Assembly: GCF_036885605.1 (NCBI RefSeq)
Contig: NZ_CP142523.1
Coordinates: 558,001 to 622,000 of the forward strand
Source: Janthinobacterium sp. TB1-E2
GTDB lineage: Bacteria; Pseudomonadota; Gammaproteobacteria; Burkholderiales; Burkholderiaceae_D
Length of the DNA: 64,000 nt
Reading direction: 5' to 3'
Shown: positions 1-7,872 of the stretch, one piece after another
Position numbering within the stretch: position 1 is the first letter of the stretch
How the letters are laid out: each line of letters begins with the position of its first letter
The notes under the pieces: model-generated
What the model was told of the DNA's origin: nothing
What the model saw: only the letters and a program-made list of their open reading frames with translations
The model's database searches: none
Translations under genes and position numbers: made by a program

Positions 1-113
1 TGGCGCAGCTGCTGCGTCAGAGCCGGCTGCGCCACGTGCAGGATCAGGGCCGCGCGCGACAGCGAGCCGTGGTCGACGATGGCAACAAAGTAGCGTAATT
101 GGCGCAGTTCCAT
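1..113 (-). CDS. LysR-family transcriptional regulator, N-terminal part only (runs off the left edge)
   Basis: Read on the minus strand, the first 37 codons begin MELRQLRYFVAIVDHGSLSR and continue AALILHVAQPALTQQLR. This is the classic LysR winged helix-turn-helix start: ELRQLRYFV, then a helix-turn-helix with SLSRAA and the recognition helix VAQPALTQQ. The family binds DNA as tetramers and responds to a small molecule through a C-terminal domain that lies outside the window. Its target is unknown. It is divergent from the HD-GYP gene that starts at 251, so the 137-bp gap probably holds both promoters. Confidence 0.85.
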   Translation of the reverse strand, partial: MELRQLRYFVAIVDHGSLSRAALILHVAQPALTQQLR

Positions 114-250
114 GGGTCCCAAAAGCGGTGCGTTGAGCGGAAAAGCAGCATATTGCGCCGCAGCGCCGAACGCGGCCAGCAGAATAACAATTTTGTTATA
201 CTCATTCTAACGCCTTCGGTGTTCCAGCCGCGTATTTGTGGGATGACAGC

Positions 251-1477
251 ATGCTCAAGAAAGTTGATTCGTCTCAATTAAAAGTGGGCATGTACATTCA
301 TGACCTCAGCTGCGACTGGATGACGCATCCATTCGTGCGCAACCGTTTCCTGTTGCGCAGCGACGATGAAATCCGCAAGATCGTGCAGGCCGGCATCCAC
401 GACGTGGTGATCGACAGCGGCAAGGGCCTCGACGTGCAGGACGCGCCCACGGTGGCGCAGGCGCAGGCTGACACGGAACGCGAACTGGTGCAGATCGCCA
501 CGCCACCGCAAGTGGTCACGCGCGTGTCGCTGGGCATGGAACTGGCGCGCGCCACGCAGGTGCGGCGGCAGGCGGCCAGCCTGGTGCGCACGGTGATGGC
601 TGATGTGCGCCTGGGCAAGGCGGTCGAGCTCGACCGCGTGCAGCACACGGTGCAGGATATTACCGAATCGATCCTGCGCAATCCCGGCGCCCTCGTCGGC
701 TTGTTGCGCATCAAGAGCAAGGATGATTACACCTTCCTGCATTCCGTCAGCGTGTGCGCGCTGCTGGTGGCGTTTTGCCGCTCGCGCGGCATCGATGCGG
801 CCACCACGCACCAGGCCGGTCTCGGCGGCTTGCTGCACGACACGGGCAAGGCGCTGGTACCCGATAGCGTGCTGAACAAGCCGGGTCCCCTGAGCTCGGA
901 AGAGTTTATCCAGATCAAGCGCCATCCGCGCGACGGCTACGACATCCTGCGCCAGTCGCCCGAGGTGGGCGCCATTCCCCTCGACATTACCTTGCACCAT
1001 CACGAACGGCGCGACGGCAGCGGCTACCCGGACCAGCTGGCCGGCGACGCCATCAGCGAACTGGCGCAGATGGCCGCCATCGTCGACGTATATGACGCGC
1101 TGACGTCGGACCGCAGCTATCACAAGGGTATTCCCGCCGCCGAAGCCTTGCGCAAGATCTATGAGTGGAGCAAATTCCACTTCAATCCCGTGTTCGCGCA
1201 GGATTTCATGCGCTGCGTGGGAATTTATCCGGTGGGCACCATGGTGATGCTGGAATCGGGCCGTCTGGCCGTCGTCATCGAGGCGCACGAAAGCAATCTG
1301 CTGGCGCCGAAGGTCAATGTGTTTTTCAGTACGAAGAGCAAGACCTACATCAAGCCGGAAACGGTCGACCTGTCGCGCGGCTTCGGCTTCGGCGGCGCCG
1401 ACAAGATCGTCGGCCATGAGTCGGCCACCAAGTGGCAAGTCGATCCCATGCGTTTTCTTTCCCTTGCAGACGCTTAG
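251..1477 (+). CDS. HD-GYP cyclic-di-GMP phosphodiesterase with N-terminal DUF3391
   Basis: Predicted to hydrolyse cyclic di-GMP in the cytoplasm. The N-terminal ~120 residues (KVGMYIHDL, FVRNRFLL) match the DUF3391 domain that usually precedes HD-GYP. The catalytic domain has HDTGK near residue 196, the HHHERRDGSGYP segment that holds the GYP motif near residue 258, and DVYDALTSDRSYHKG. All metal-binding and signature residues look present, so it should be active. ATG at 251 is chosen over the upstream in-frame ATG at 236 because homologues start with ML-K-V-x-S-x-L-x-VGMY. The stop overlaps the stop of the convergent diguanylate cyclase gene, pairing opposite c-di-GMP activities beside a pilus locus. 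Confidence 0.9.
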   Translation: MLKKVDSSQLKVGMYIHDLSCDWMTHPFVRNRFLLRSDDEIRKIVQAGIHDVVIDSGKGLDVQDAPTVAQAQADTERELVQIATPPQVVTRVSLGMELARATQVRRQAASLVRTVMADVRLGKAVELDRVQHTVQDITESILRNPGALVGLLRIKSKDDYTFLHSVSVCALLVAFCRSRGIDAATTHQAGLGGLLHDTGKALVPDSVLNKPGPLSSEEFIQIKRHPRDGYDILRQSPEVGAIPLDITLHHHERRDGSGYPDQLAGDAISELAQMAAIVDVYDALTSDRSYHKGIPAAEALRKIYEWSKFHFNPVFAQDFMRCVGIYPVGTMVMLESGRLAVVIEAHESNLLAPKVNVFFSTKSKTYIKPETVDLSRGFGFGGADKIVGHESATKWQVDPMRFLSLADA

Positions 1478-2520
1478 AAAAACTCTGCCGTATCGTTCGA
1501 GGTAATGGTTGTCAGCAAGCCTTTTGCCACCAGTTCGTCGTAGTGGCACGCCAGGTTGCGGCCATGGCTCTTGGCGTAATACAAGGCCTGGTCGGCGCGG
1601 CCGAGGATGATGACGGGCGCTTCGTAGGCGTTGATGCTGACGAAGCCCACGCTGACGGTCACTCTGCCCACTTGCGGGAAGTCGTGCGCTTCGACATTGG
1701 TGCGGAAGCGGTCGATGATTTTCTGCGCATTTTCCAGGGTGATCGAGCGCAGCAGCACGACGAATTCCTCGCCGCCGAAGCGGAAGATGCGGTCTTGCGA
1801 GCGGAACGACGATTGCAGCTGGTTGGCGATCAGGATCAGCACTTCATCGCCATACAGGTGGCCAAATTTATCGTTGACCAGCTTGAAATGATCGACGTCG
1901 ATCACGGCCAGCCATTGCCGTTCGGTGTCCGTATGGTGGCGCCGCTCTTCATCGACGGGACGCGGCTTTTCCGCTTCCGGTTCGCCGCGGCTGTGCAGGA
2001 TTTTCGCCAGCTGGTCGTCGAAGGTCTTGCGGTTCAACAAGCCGGTGAGCGAATCGCGTTCGCTGTAGTCGAGCAGGTTCTGGAAATTGCGGTACACGCT
2101 GACGATGCCGCCGATCACCTGGATGGTGGCGCCCGTGTACGGCGTGGGATTGGTGATTTCCAGGCAGGTGGTGACCTGGTCGCCGATCCAGATGGGCAGC
2201 CACAGCAGGTGGCGGCCGTCCGCGCACAAGGTGTCGGCGCTCGCTTCATGGCGCTTGATGCAGGCGGCCAGAGCCGGGTAGTCGGACAGCGGTTCGCCTG
2301 GCAGGGTCGGGTCGTTATGCTCTTCCATGCGGGCCACGCTGCCCGCCACGATGATGGCCCGCGACCGCACGAACACCTGGCCACGCACGGTGGTCAGCGC
2401 CAACACACGGGTCTGCGACGCGGCAGCGAGTTCCTGGACCGCCGAGATCACGGAGATGTCGAGCATCGTGTGGTCGCGGTGCCCGGTCATGTCCACCATG
2501 TGTTTCAGTAGGGAATCCAT
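1474..2520 (-). CDS. GGDEF diguanylate cyclase
   Basis: Predicted to make cyclic di-GMP from two GTP. The C-terminal ~170 residues form a GGDEF domain: RDSLTGLLNRKTF opens it, VNDKFGHLYGDEVL follows, and the active-site loop is GGEEF near residue 250, the accepted active variant. No RxxD inhibitory site is clear at the usual position. The N-terminal ~170 residues look like a GAF-type sensor with no recognised ligand. Start ATG at 2520 gives MDSLLKHMVDMTGHRD; an in-frame extension to 2610 looks noncoding. The gene is convergent with the HD-GYP gene and overlaps its stop by about 3 bp. Confidence 0.88.
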   Translation of the reverse strand: MDSLLKHMVDMTGHRDHTMLDISVISAVQELAAASQTRVLALTTVRGQVFVRSRAIIVAGSVARMEEHNDPTLPGEPLSDYPALAACIKRHEASADTLCADGRHLLWLPIWIGDQVTTCLEITNPTPYTGATIQVIGGIVSVYRNFQNLLDYSERDSLTGLLNRKTFDDQLAKILHSRGEPEAEKPRPVDEERRHHTDTERQWLAVIDVDHFKLVNDKFGHLYGDEVLILIANQLQSSFRSQDRIFRFGGEEFVVLLRSITLENAQKIIDRFRTNVEAHDFPQVGRVTVSVGFVSINAYEAPVIILGRADQALYYAKSHGRNLACHYDELVAKGLLTTITSNDTAEFF

Positions 2521-3001
2521 TGTCGATCTCTGGAAAGTGGTCACACAAGTGTCGTCATACCAGCATTGCATCAAGCAAGAGCATGTTCGCGTCCGTCTAC
2601 AAGAAGCCAAGATTTATTTGGTGGCATGACGCTCTGTACCGCCGGGCGAGAGGCCTTTCCAAAGAAGAGCTAAGCAGGATAATGTCTTTTTGCCTAATAG
2701 GCAATTAACGTATGCAATATTTCATGTAAATACATGAGATTCATGCACTGCATTGCAAAAAACTTGCCCTGACGCAGGCTTTCAATCCGGATCGCAACAT
2801 TTGTTTGCGCCAGCCGCCATTTCACCAGAGTTTGATAATTTCCATGTGGAAACTTGTGGCGCGTCAATTTGCCAAAACGTGGACGCTTTATAGTCAATGT
2901 AATGGCGCAGAAATTTACGGCAGGAAACATATTAGCAGGAAAGGGCAATGTTTCCCACCCGATTGCGCCAGGGACTTGTGATTCACTTTTGGGAGCTTGT
3001 C
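2521..3001. other. Gene-free intergenic region upstream of the tad locus, with two palindromes
   Basis: No convincing ORF lies in these 481 bases. The region must carry the minus-strand promoter of the diguanylate cyclase gene and the plus-strand promoter of flp. Two perfect palindromes stand close together: TTGCCTAATAGGCAA at 2690-2704 and TCATGTAAATACATGA at 2722-2737. They could bind a regulator of either gene. The segment is AT-richer than its surroundings. Confidence 0.5.
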
Positions 3002-3184
3002 ATGCATACCTTCCTGTCGGCAGTACAGCAGTTTGTCAAGGATGAGGATGGCATTACGGCAATCGAATACGGCCTGATCGCGGCGTTGATGGCTACCGCC
3101 ATCACGGCCGGTTTCTTGCTGATCAAGACCAACTTGCTGGCCGTCCTCACCGATATTTCGTCGAACCTGGTGTTGACGCCCTAA
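3002..3184 (+). CDS. flp: Flp-type class IVb prepilin (major pilin)
   Basis: A 60-residue prepilin that is cleaved and assembled into the Flp/Tad adhesive pilus. A short leader ends in DEDG, followed by ITAIEYGLIAALMA. This has the G/xxxxEY processing site with Glu and Tyr at positions 5 and 6 of the mature pilin, then a single hydrophobic helix. The start at 3002 (MHTFLSAVQQF) is preceded by a GGGAG ribosome site; an in-frame start at 2948 would give an atypically long leader. It leads the tad operon and is followed at once by a strong terminator-like hairpin, which fits high pilin expression with partial readthrough into the assembly genes. Confidence 0.92.
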   Translation: MHTFLSAVQQFVKDEDGITAIEYGLIAALMATAITAGFLLIKTNLLAVLTDISSNLVLTP

Positions 3185-3191
3185 GCGGGTG

Positions 3192-3224
3192 CCCGCCGCT
3201 GGCCGGCCAGTGGCGGGTTTTTTT
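3192..3224 (+). terminator. Rho-independent terminator/attenuator between flp and cpaA
   Basis: An 11-bp inverted repeat (CCCGCCGCTGG and CCAGTGGCGGG, one G-T pair) around a CCGG loop is followed by seven T. It lies 7 bp after the flp stop and just before the cpaA ribosome site. The likely effect is to let most transcripts end after the pilin gene. Confidence 0.8.
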
Positions 3225-3237
3225 CGGGAGGTGTGCC

Positions 3238-3771
3238 ATGCCTGCAACTGCCTTGTGCGACCTGCTGCTGCTGTGCTTTGTGACGGGGGCCGCCGTCAGT
3301 GATTTGATCCAACGCAAGATTCCGAATTGGCTGGTGCTGGCGGGCATGCTCGCCGCGCTGGCGCTGCATTTGTGGCTGTGGCCACACCGCGTGCCGCAAC
3401 TGGTGCTGGGCGGCATGGCAACGGGTTTTTTCCTCTTTTTACCCTTGTACGTGCTGCGCGGAATGGCCGCCGGCGACGTCAAGCTGATCGCCATGGTGGG
3501 CGCCTTTGTCGGTCCCTGGCCCGTGCTGCAGATCTGTTTTGCCACATTTGTCCTGGGCGGCGTGATGGCTGTGCTGATGATCACCTGGCAGGGCAAGTGG
3601 CGCGTTTGCCTCGGCAATCTGCGCCAGCTGATGTGGCCGATGATCGCGCGCATGGCCGGCATTCCGCTGGCGCCAAGCGCGCTGGGCAGCGGCGCCAGCG
3701 TGGGCAACATGCCGTACGGACTGGCCGTTGCCTTGGGCTGCCTGGTGGTGCAAGGGCGGAATTATTTCTGA
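3238..3771 (+). CDS. cpaA: Prepilin peptidase CpaA/TadV (A24 aspartyl protease)
   Basis: Inner-membrane aspartyl protease that trims the leader from Flp and the TadE/F pseudopilins. At 177 residues it is the short form, lacking the methyltransferase domain of PilD. Two catalytic Asp are visible: one in SDLIQRKIPN near residue 22 and one in AAGDVKLIA near residue 80 (the family's GxGD motif, here AGD). Several hydrophobic membrane segments surround them. A GGGAGGTG ribosome site precedes the ATG. It is second in the tad operon. Confidence 0.9.
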   Translation: MPATALCDLLLLCFVTGAAVSDLIQRKIPNWLVLAGMLAALALHLWLWPHRVPQLVLGGMATGFFLFLPLYVLRGMAAGDVKLIAMVGAFVGPWPVLQICFATFVLGGVMAVLMITWQGKWRVCLGNLRQLMWPMIARMAGIPLAPSALGSGASVGNMPYGLAVALGCLVVQGRNYF

Positions 3772-3864
3772 TTGGCATTCATTGCTCTGAATCAATGGAC
3801 GCCAGTTCTCGCTCGCTAGAATGAATTCTGTTCAATGCAGTCCTAACCGGCTTGGAGACGCAGC

Positions 3865-5238
3865 ATGACCGAGGTCGACTATTCCATGAGCACCGACAGC
3901 GTGCCGCGCCCTGCCGACGCGAACCTGATGCCACCCTTGCCGCCGCAGCCGAAGAGCTTGCGTGAAACGGGACTCGAGTGGCCCCTCGTCGTCGAATTGA
4001 TTGCCAAGCTGATGTTTGTGGGCGGCAAGACGCACCTGTCGGTGCTGACGACGCGCTTGCGCCTGTCGATCAATGTCTTGCGCGAAGTGCTCGATTTCAT
4101 GGTGACGGAGCAGATGGCCGAAGTGGCCTGGCGCGGCGAATCCGATATCGACGTGCAGTACCAGCTGACGGGCGCCGGCAAGCAGCGCGCCAGCGCCTTC
4201 CTCGAACGCTGCGCGTATATCGGCGCCGCGCCCGTCACCCTGGAAGCGTACCGCGCCATGGTGGCGCGCCAGTCGTGGCTGGCACAGGAACAGCGCGTGG
4301 GCAGCGATGACCTGGCCGCCGTGCTCGGTGGCGCCCATGCGGGGCCGGGCATGCTCGACGTGGTCGGCGCGGCCCTGCATTCGGGACGCTCGCTGCTGCT
4401 GTACGGTCCGCCCGGCAGCGGCAAGTCGACCCTGGCGCTGCAGCTGGGCCAATTGCTGCACGGTCTCGTCGCCGTGCCCTACGCCATCGTCGTCGGCCAC
4501 GACATCATCCAGTTGTACGATCCGGCCCAGCACCTGCAGCCCGCGCCGCAGCACGTCAGCCATGCGCGGCAGGCGCTGGAACGGCGCAGCACGGATATCC
4601 GCTGGGTGCTGTGCCAGCGTCCCGTGATCCACGTGGGTGCCGAGCTCGACGCCGGCATGCTGGAACTGCGCCATGACGCCAGCGGTGGCTGCTACCAGGC
4701 GCCGCCCCATGTGCGGGCGAATAACGGCATGCTGATCGTCGATGACCTGGGCCGCCAGCGCCTGGGCGCGCAAGAATTGCTGACGCGGCTGATGCAGCCG
4801 CTGGCGCGCGGCAGCGACCAGCTGGGCCTGCCCGGCGGCGTGCAGATCAGCGTACCGTTCGACAATGCCCTCGTGCTGGCCACGAACGTGCCGCCAGGCG
4901 AGCTGTTTGACGCCGCCTTGCTGCGCCGCATCGGCTACAAGGTGCAGGTGGGGCCGCTGGCCGAGAACGCCTATCGCGCCCTGTTCCGCCAGCAATGCCG
5001 ACTGGCCGGTATGGCCATCGACGAGCTGGTCCTGAACCATCTGCTGCAGCTGCATGGCGCGCAGGGCCGGCCCTTGCTGGCCAGCTATCCGCAGGAATTG
5101 CTGGCGCGCATGGGCGACTTCGCCGGCTTTGCCGGCTGTGAAGCGCGCCTGACGGTGGCCGCCCTGGAGCAGGCCTGGAGCAGCCTGTTTGCCAGCTGCG
5201 ACATGCCGGCCGCCAGCCTGTGCGAGCGTATCGCATGA
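3865..5238 (+). CDS. AAA-family ATPase of the tad locus
   Basis: A 457-residue cytoplasmic ATPase of a type found in betaproteobacterial flp loci; its exact role in assembly is not settled. The N-terminal half looks winged-helix-like (LSVLTTRLRLSINVLREVLDF). Walker A GPPGSGKS is at residues 181-188, Walker B is MLIVDD, and sensor 1 lies in LVLATNVP. GGAG precedes the start. The stop overlaps the cpaB start as ATGA, implying translational coupling. Related proteins are annotated as ATPases with chaperone activity; a regulatory role is equally possible. Confidence 0.8.
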   Translation: MTEVDYSMSTDSVPRPADANLMPPLPPQPKSLRETGLEWPLVVELIAKLMFVGGKTHLSVLTTRLRLSINVLREVLDFMVTEQMAEVAWRGESDIDVQYQLTGAGKQRASAFLERCAYIGAAPVTLEAYRAMVARQSWLAQEQRVGSDDLAAVLGGAHAGPGMLDVVGAALHSGRSLLLYGPPGSGKSTLALQLGQLLHGLVAVPYAIVVGHDIIQLYDPAQHLQPAPQHVSHARQALERRSTDIRWVLCQRPVIHVGAELDAGMLELRHDASGGCYQAPPHVRANNGMLIVDDLGRQRLGAQELLTRLMQPLARGSDQLGLPGGVQISVPFDNALVLATNVPPGELFDAALLRRIGYKVQVGPLAENAYRALFRQQCRLAGMAIDELVLNHLLQLHGAQGRPLLASYPQELLARMGDFAGFAGCEARLTVAALEQAWSSLFASCDMPAASLCERIA

Positions 5239-6095
5239 AAAACCGGCGCGCCCTCCTGATGATGGCCCTGGCCGTGGTGCTGGGTCTGCTGGCCGTGCTG
5301 CTGGCCTCGCACTGGCTGCTGCGCCAGACGCCGGCCGGCAAGGGCAAGATCGTCGTCGCCTCCACCGATGTCAACCTGGGCCAGCGCCTGACACCCGAGA
5401 TGCTGCGCCTGGCCGAGTGGCCGGCGGAAAGCTTGCCGCAAGGCGCGCTGCAAGACCCGGCAAAACTGGCGGGACGCGTGCTGAAAACCAGCGTGCTGCG
5501 CGGCGAGCCGCTGAGCGAGGCCAAGCTGGCCCCCGTCGGCACCCTGGGTGGCCTGTCGGCCCTGATCACGGAAGGGCGGCGCGCCATCACCGTGCGCGTC
5601 AACGACGTGATCGGCGTGGCCGGCTTCGCCTTGCCGGGCAACTATGTCGACATCATCGTCAGTACCCAGCAAGATGCCGGCGACCGCGCGTTTCCGCAAA
5701 GCCGCAACATTTCCAAGATCGTGCTCGAACGCATCCTCGTGCTGGCCGTGGCGCAGGAAGTGGGGCGCGACGAGACCAAGCCGCGCGTGGTCAACGCGGT
5801 GACCCTGGAAGTGACGCCGGAACAGGCGGAAAACCTGGACCTGGCGCGCAGCGTGGGCAGCCTGTCGCTGGTGCTGCGCAACCAGGTCGATCCGCAGCCG
5901 GGCGTGACGGCGGGCGCCACCAAGCTGACCTTGCTGGGCGGACCGCACGACGCCGAGCCTGCTCCCGTGCCTGCCGCCGCCCCCGTGCTGGCCGCCGCGC
6001 CGCGTCCGGTGCGCGTGGCGAAGGCGCCGCCGGAACCACAGCGCCAGTGCAGCACCGTCATCGATGGGACGCGCCAGTCGCGCGAATGTTTTTAG
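5235..6095 (+). CDS. cpaB: Flp pilus assembly protein CpaB/RcpC
   Basis: Periplasmic protein anchored by one N-terminal membrane helix (residues ~7-30), thought to link the pilus to the outer-membrane secretin. An SAF domain follows (VVASTDVNLGQRLTPEMLRL, GRVLKTSVLRGEPLSEAKL), then the RcpC domain (RAITVRVNDVIGVAGFALPG, YVDIIV). The C-terminus is Ala/Pro-rich. ATG at 5235 is preferred over 5220 because it gives a standard signal anchor (MKNRRALLMM) and the ATGA overlap with the upstream stop. Confidence 0.9.
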   Translation: MKNRRALLMMALAVVLGLLAVLLASHWLLRQTPAGKGKIVVASTDVNLGQRLTPEMLRLAEWPAESLPQGALQDPAKLAGRVLKTSVLRGEPLSEAKLAPVGTLGGLSALITEGRRAITVRVNDVIGVAGFALPGNYVDIIVSTQQDAGDRAFPQSRNISKIVLERILVLAVAQEVGRDETKPRVVNAVTLEVTPEQAENLDLARSVGSLSLVLRNQVDPQPGVTAGATKLTLLGGPHDAEPAPVPAAAPVLAAAPRPVRVAKAPPEPQRQCSTVIDGTRQSRECF

Positions 6096-6101
6096 CCAAC
6101 C

Positions 6102-7553
6102 ATGGACACGCTCATGAACCGCGCCCTGCTGACACTGTGCTGCCTGCTGTTGCCGCTTGCCGGCGCGGCAGCCGATCCTGGTCCCCGCTGCGGCGGCGAA
6201 GCGGCGACGCCCGGCAACTTGCAGCTGCAGGTGGGCAAGTCGAGCATGCTGCGCCTGCCCGAGGCCGTGCTGGCCCGCAGCGTCGGCAATCCGGCCATGC
6301 TGCAAGCCATGCTGGTCGCGCCCGACACTTTATATGTGGTCGGTGTCGACGTGGGCAGCACGAACATGATCATCCAGGGCAGGAGCGGCGTGTGCAGCGT
6401 GGTGAACGTCAGCGTCAGCATGGACCCGTCCGGCCTGCAAACGACCCTGGCGGCCCTGATGCCGGAAGAGAAAGCCATCCGCGTCACGGCCGTGGCCGAC
6501 ACCCTGGTACTGTCGGGCACGGTGCAGGACGCGGGCGCCGTGCTGCGCGCCACCGAGCTGGCGCACGCGTATGTGCGCCGCGCTACCGCACCGCTGGCGC
6601 TGCCCAAGCCCGCCGACGTTGCCGCCATGCCGGCGGCCGCCACGGCGCCCGCTGGCGGTGCTGGTGGTGCGAACAGCCGCATCATCAATATGCTCGACGT
6701 CAGCGCGCCGCAGCAGGTGATGCTGGCCGTGCAGATCGCTGAAGTGTCGAAGTCGCTGCTGGAACGGCTGGAAGTGGGCGCCACCTTGCGCTTCGCGTCC
6801 GGCAGCTGGGCCACCACCTTGCTGTCGAATTTCCTGAGCGGCACGGCCAATGGCCTGCTCGACGTGCGCAAGTCGAATGGCCAGCAGCTGACCATCGAGG
6901 CGCAGAAACAGGATGGCCTGGTGCGCATCCTGGCCGAGCCAACGGTGATGGCGATCAGCGGGCAGGAGGGCAGTTTTCTGGCGGGCGGCAAGATATTCAT
7001 TCCCGTCGGCCAGGACAACAACAAGATCACCCTGGAAGAGCGCGAGTATGGCGTCGGCCTGCGTTTTACGCCCACCGTGCTGTCGGGCGGGCGCATCAAT
7101 TTGAAGGTGGCGCCGGAAGTGTCGGAACTGTCGCGCGAGGGGGTGGGCATTTCCGCCGCCGGCGTCAGCGGACGTTCTATTTTGCCCGTGATCACCACGC
7201 GGCGCGCCTCGACCACGGTGCAGCTGTACGACGGCCAGAGCTATGCCATCGGCGGCTTGATCAAGAACAACCAGGTGAGCAACATCACGGGCGTGCCGTG
7301 GCTCAGCGAGCTGCCGATCCTCGGCGCGCTGTTTCGCAGCACGGACTTCCAGCATGACCGCACGGAATTGTTGTTCGTCATTACCGCGCATCTCGTGAAA
7401 CCTTTGCCGGCGGACGCCGTACTGCCGACGGCGCAGCTGGCGCCGCCTTCGCGCACGGACTTGATGTTGCGCGGCAAGATGGAAGGCACCTTGCCGTTGG
7501 CGCCGCCGTCCGTGCCGCCACCGCGCGCGGCCAACGGCTTCGAGTTGAAATGA
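6102..7553 (+). CDS. cpaC: Secretin CpaC/RcpA, outer-membrane channel of the Flp pilus
   Basis: Forms the outer-membrane ring through which the pilus exits. It has a cleavable signal peptide (residues ~5-24, ending GAAADP), an N-terminal pilus/BON-like domain (SSMLRLPEAVLARSV, TNMIIQG), and a type II/III secretin domain: VMLAVQIAEVSKSLLERL, EPTVMAISGQEGSFLAGG, a GVGLRFTPTVLSGGRINLKVAPEVSEL stretch, and SYAIGGLIKNN near the C-terminus. An alternative ATG at 6114 gives a shorter signal peptide and cannot be excluded. It follows cpaB by 6 bp in the operon. Confidence 0.92.
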   Translation: MDTLMNRALLTLCCLLLPLAGAAADPGPRCGGEAATPGNLQLQVGKSSMLRLPEAVLARSVGNPAMLQAMLVAPDTLYVVGVDVGSTNMIIQGRSGVCSVVNVSVSMDPSGLQTTLAALMPEEKAIRVTAVADTLVLSGTVQDAGAVLRATELAHAYVRRATAPLALPKPADVAAMPAAATAPAGGAGGANSRIINMLDVSAPQQVMLAVQIAEVSKSLLERLEVGATLRFASGSWATTLLSNFLSGTANGLLDVRKSNGQQLTIEAQKQDGLVRILAEPTVMAISGQEGSFLAGGKIFIPVGQDNNKITLEEREYGVGLRFTPTVLSGGRINLKVAPEVSELSREGVGISAAGVSGRSILPVITTRRASTTVQLYDGQSYAIGGLIKNNQVSNITGVPWLSELPILGALFRSTDFQHDRTELLFVITAHLVKPLPADAVLPTAQLAPPSRTDLMLRGKMEGTLPLAPPSVPPPRAANGFELK

Positions 7554-7569
7554 GACGGGGAGACACGCC

Positions 7570-7872
7570 ATGCCGAACTCGCTCCTGATATTGCTGCGGC
7601 GCCTGGCCGCCTTGACTCTGGCCATGCAGCTGGCCGCCTGCGCACACAGCAGCACGCCGCAGCTGGACCCGCGCTTCGGCGACGCCGTGCGCCTGGCCAT
7701 GACGCAGCAGGTGCGCGATCCGGCCAGCGCGGGAAATCGCCAGCCTGCCGACGGCCTGGACGGGCCCAGCGCGCACGCCGTCATGCAGCGCTACCGCGCC
7801 TCGTTCGTCGAACCGAACGGCCAGGCGCCGCAGCCGGTGCAGTTCATGCTGGGAGGCGGCAATGGCAAATAG
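7570..7872 (+). CDS. Small lipoprotein of the tad locus
   Basis: 100 residues with a lipoprotein signal whose lipobox is LAAC near residue 24. The mature part holds a conserved-looking pattern: LDPRFGDAVRLAMTQQ, then DGLDGPSAHAVMQRY. Small lipoproteins of this pattern sit after the secretin gene in other beta-proteobacterial tad loci, so a role as secretin pilot or partner is plausible but inferred. Its 3' end overlaps the next start by 11 bp. Confidence 0.75.
   Translation: MPNSLLILLRRLAALTLAMQLAACAHSSTPQLDPRFGDAVRLAMTQQVRDPASAGNRQPADGLDGPSAHAVMQRYRASFVEPNGQAPQPVQFMLGGGNGK

Noticed and set aside
278..1549. 423-codon open frame on the minus strand opposite the HD-GYP gene
   Set aside because: Shadow of a high-GC coding gene: low-complexity His/Ala/Arg-rich translation, no domain, no ribosome site. 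Similar long shadows lie opposite the tad genes (for example 3832-5055, 6330-7784, 10137-11408, 11967-13007, 14899-16134).
2857..2872. Possible sigma-54 promoter (TGGC...TTGC) upstream of flp
   Set aside because: The spacing between the GG and GC elements is one base too long, and sigma-54 promoters tolerate almost no change there.
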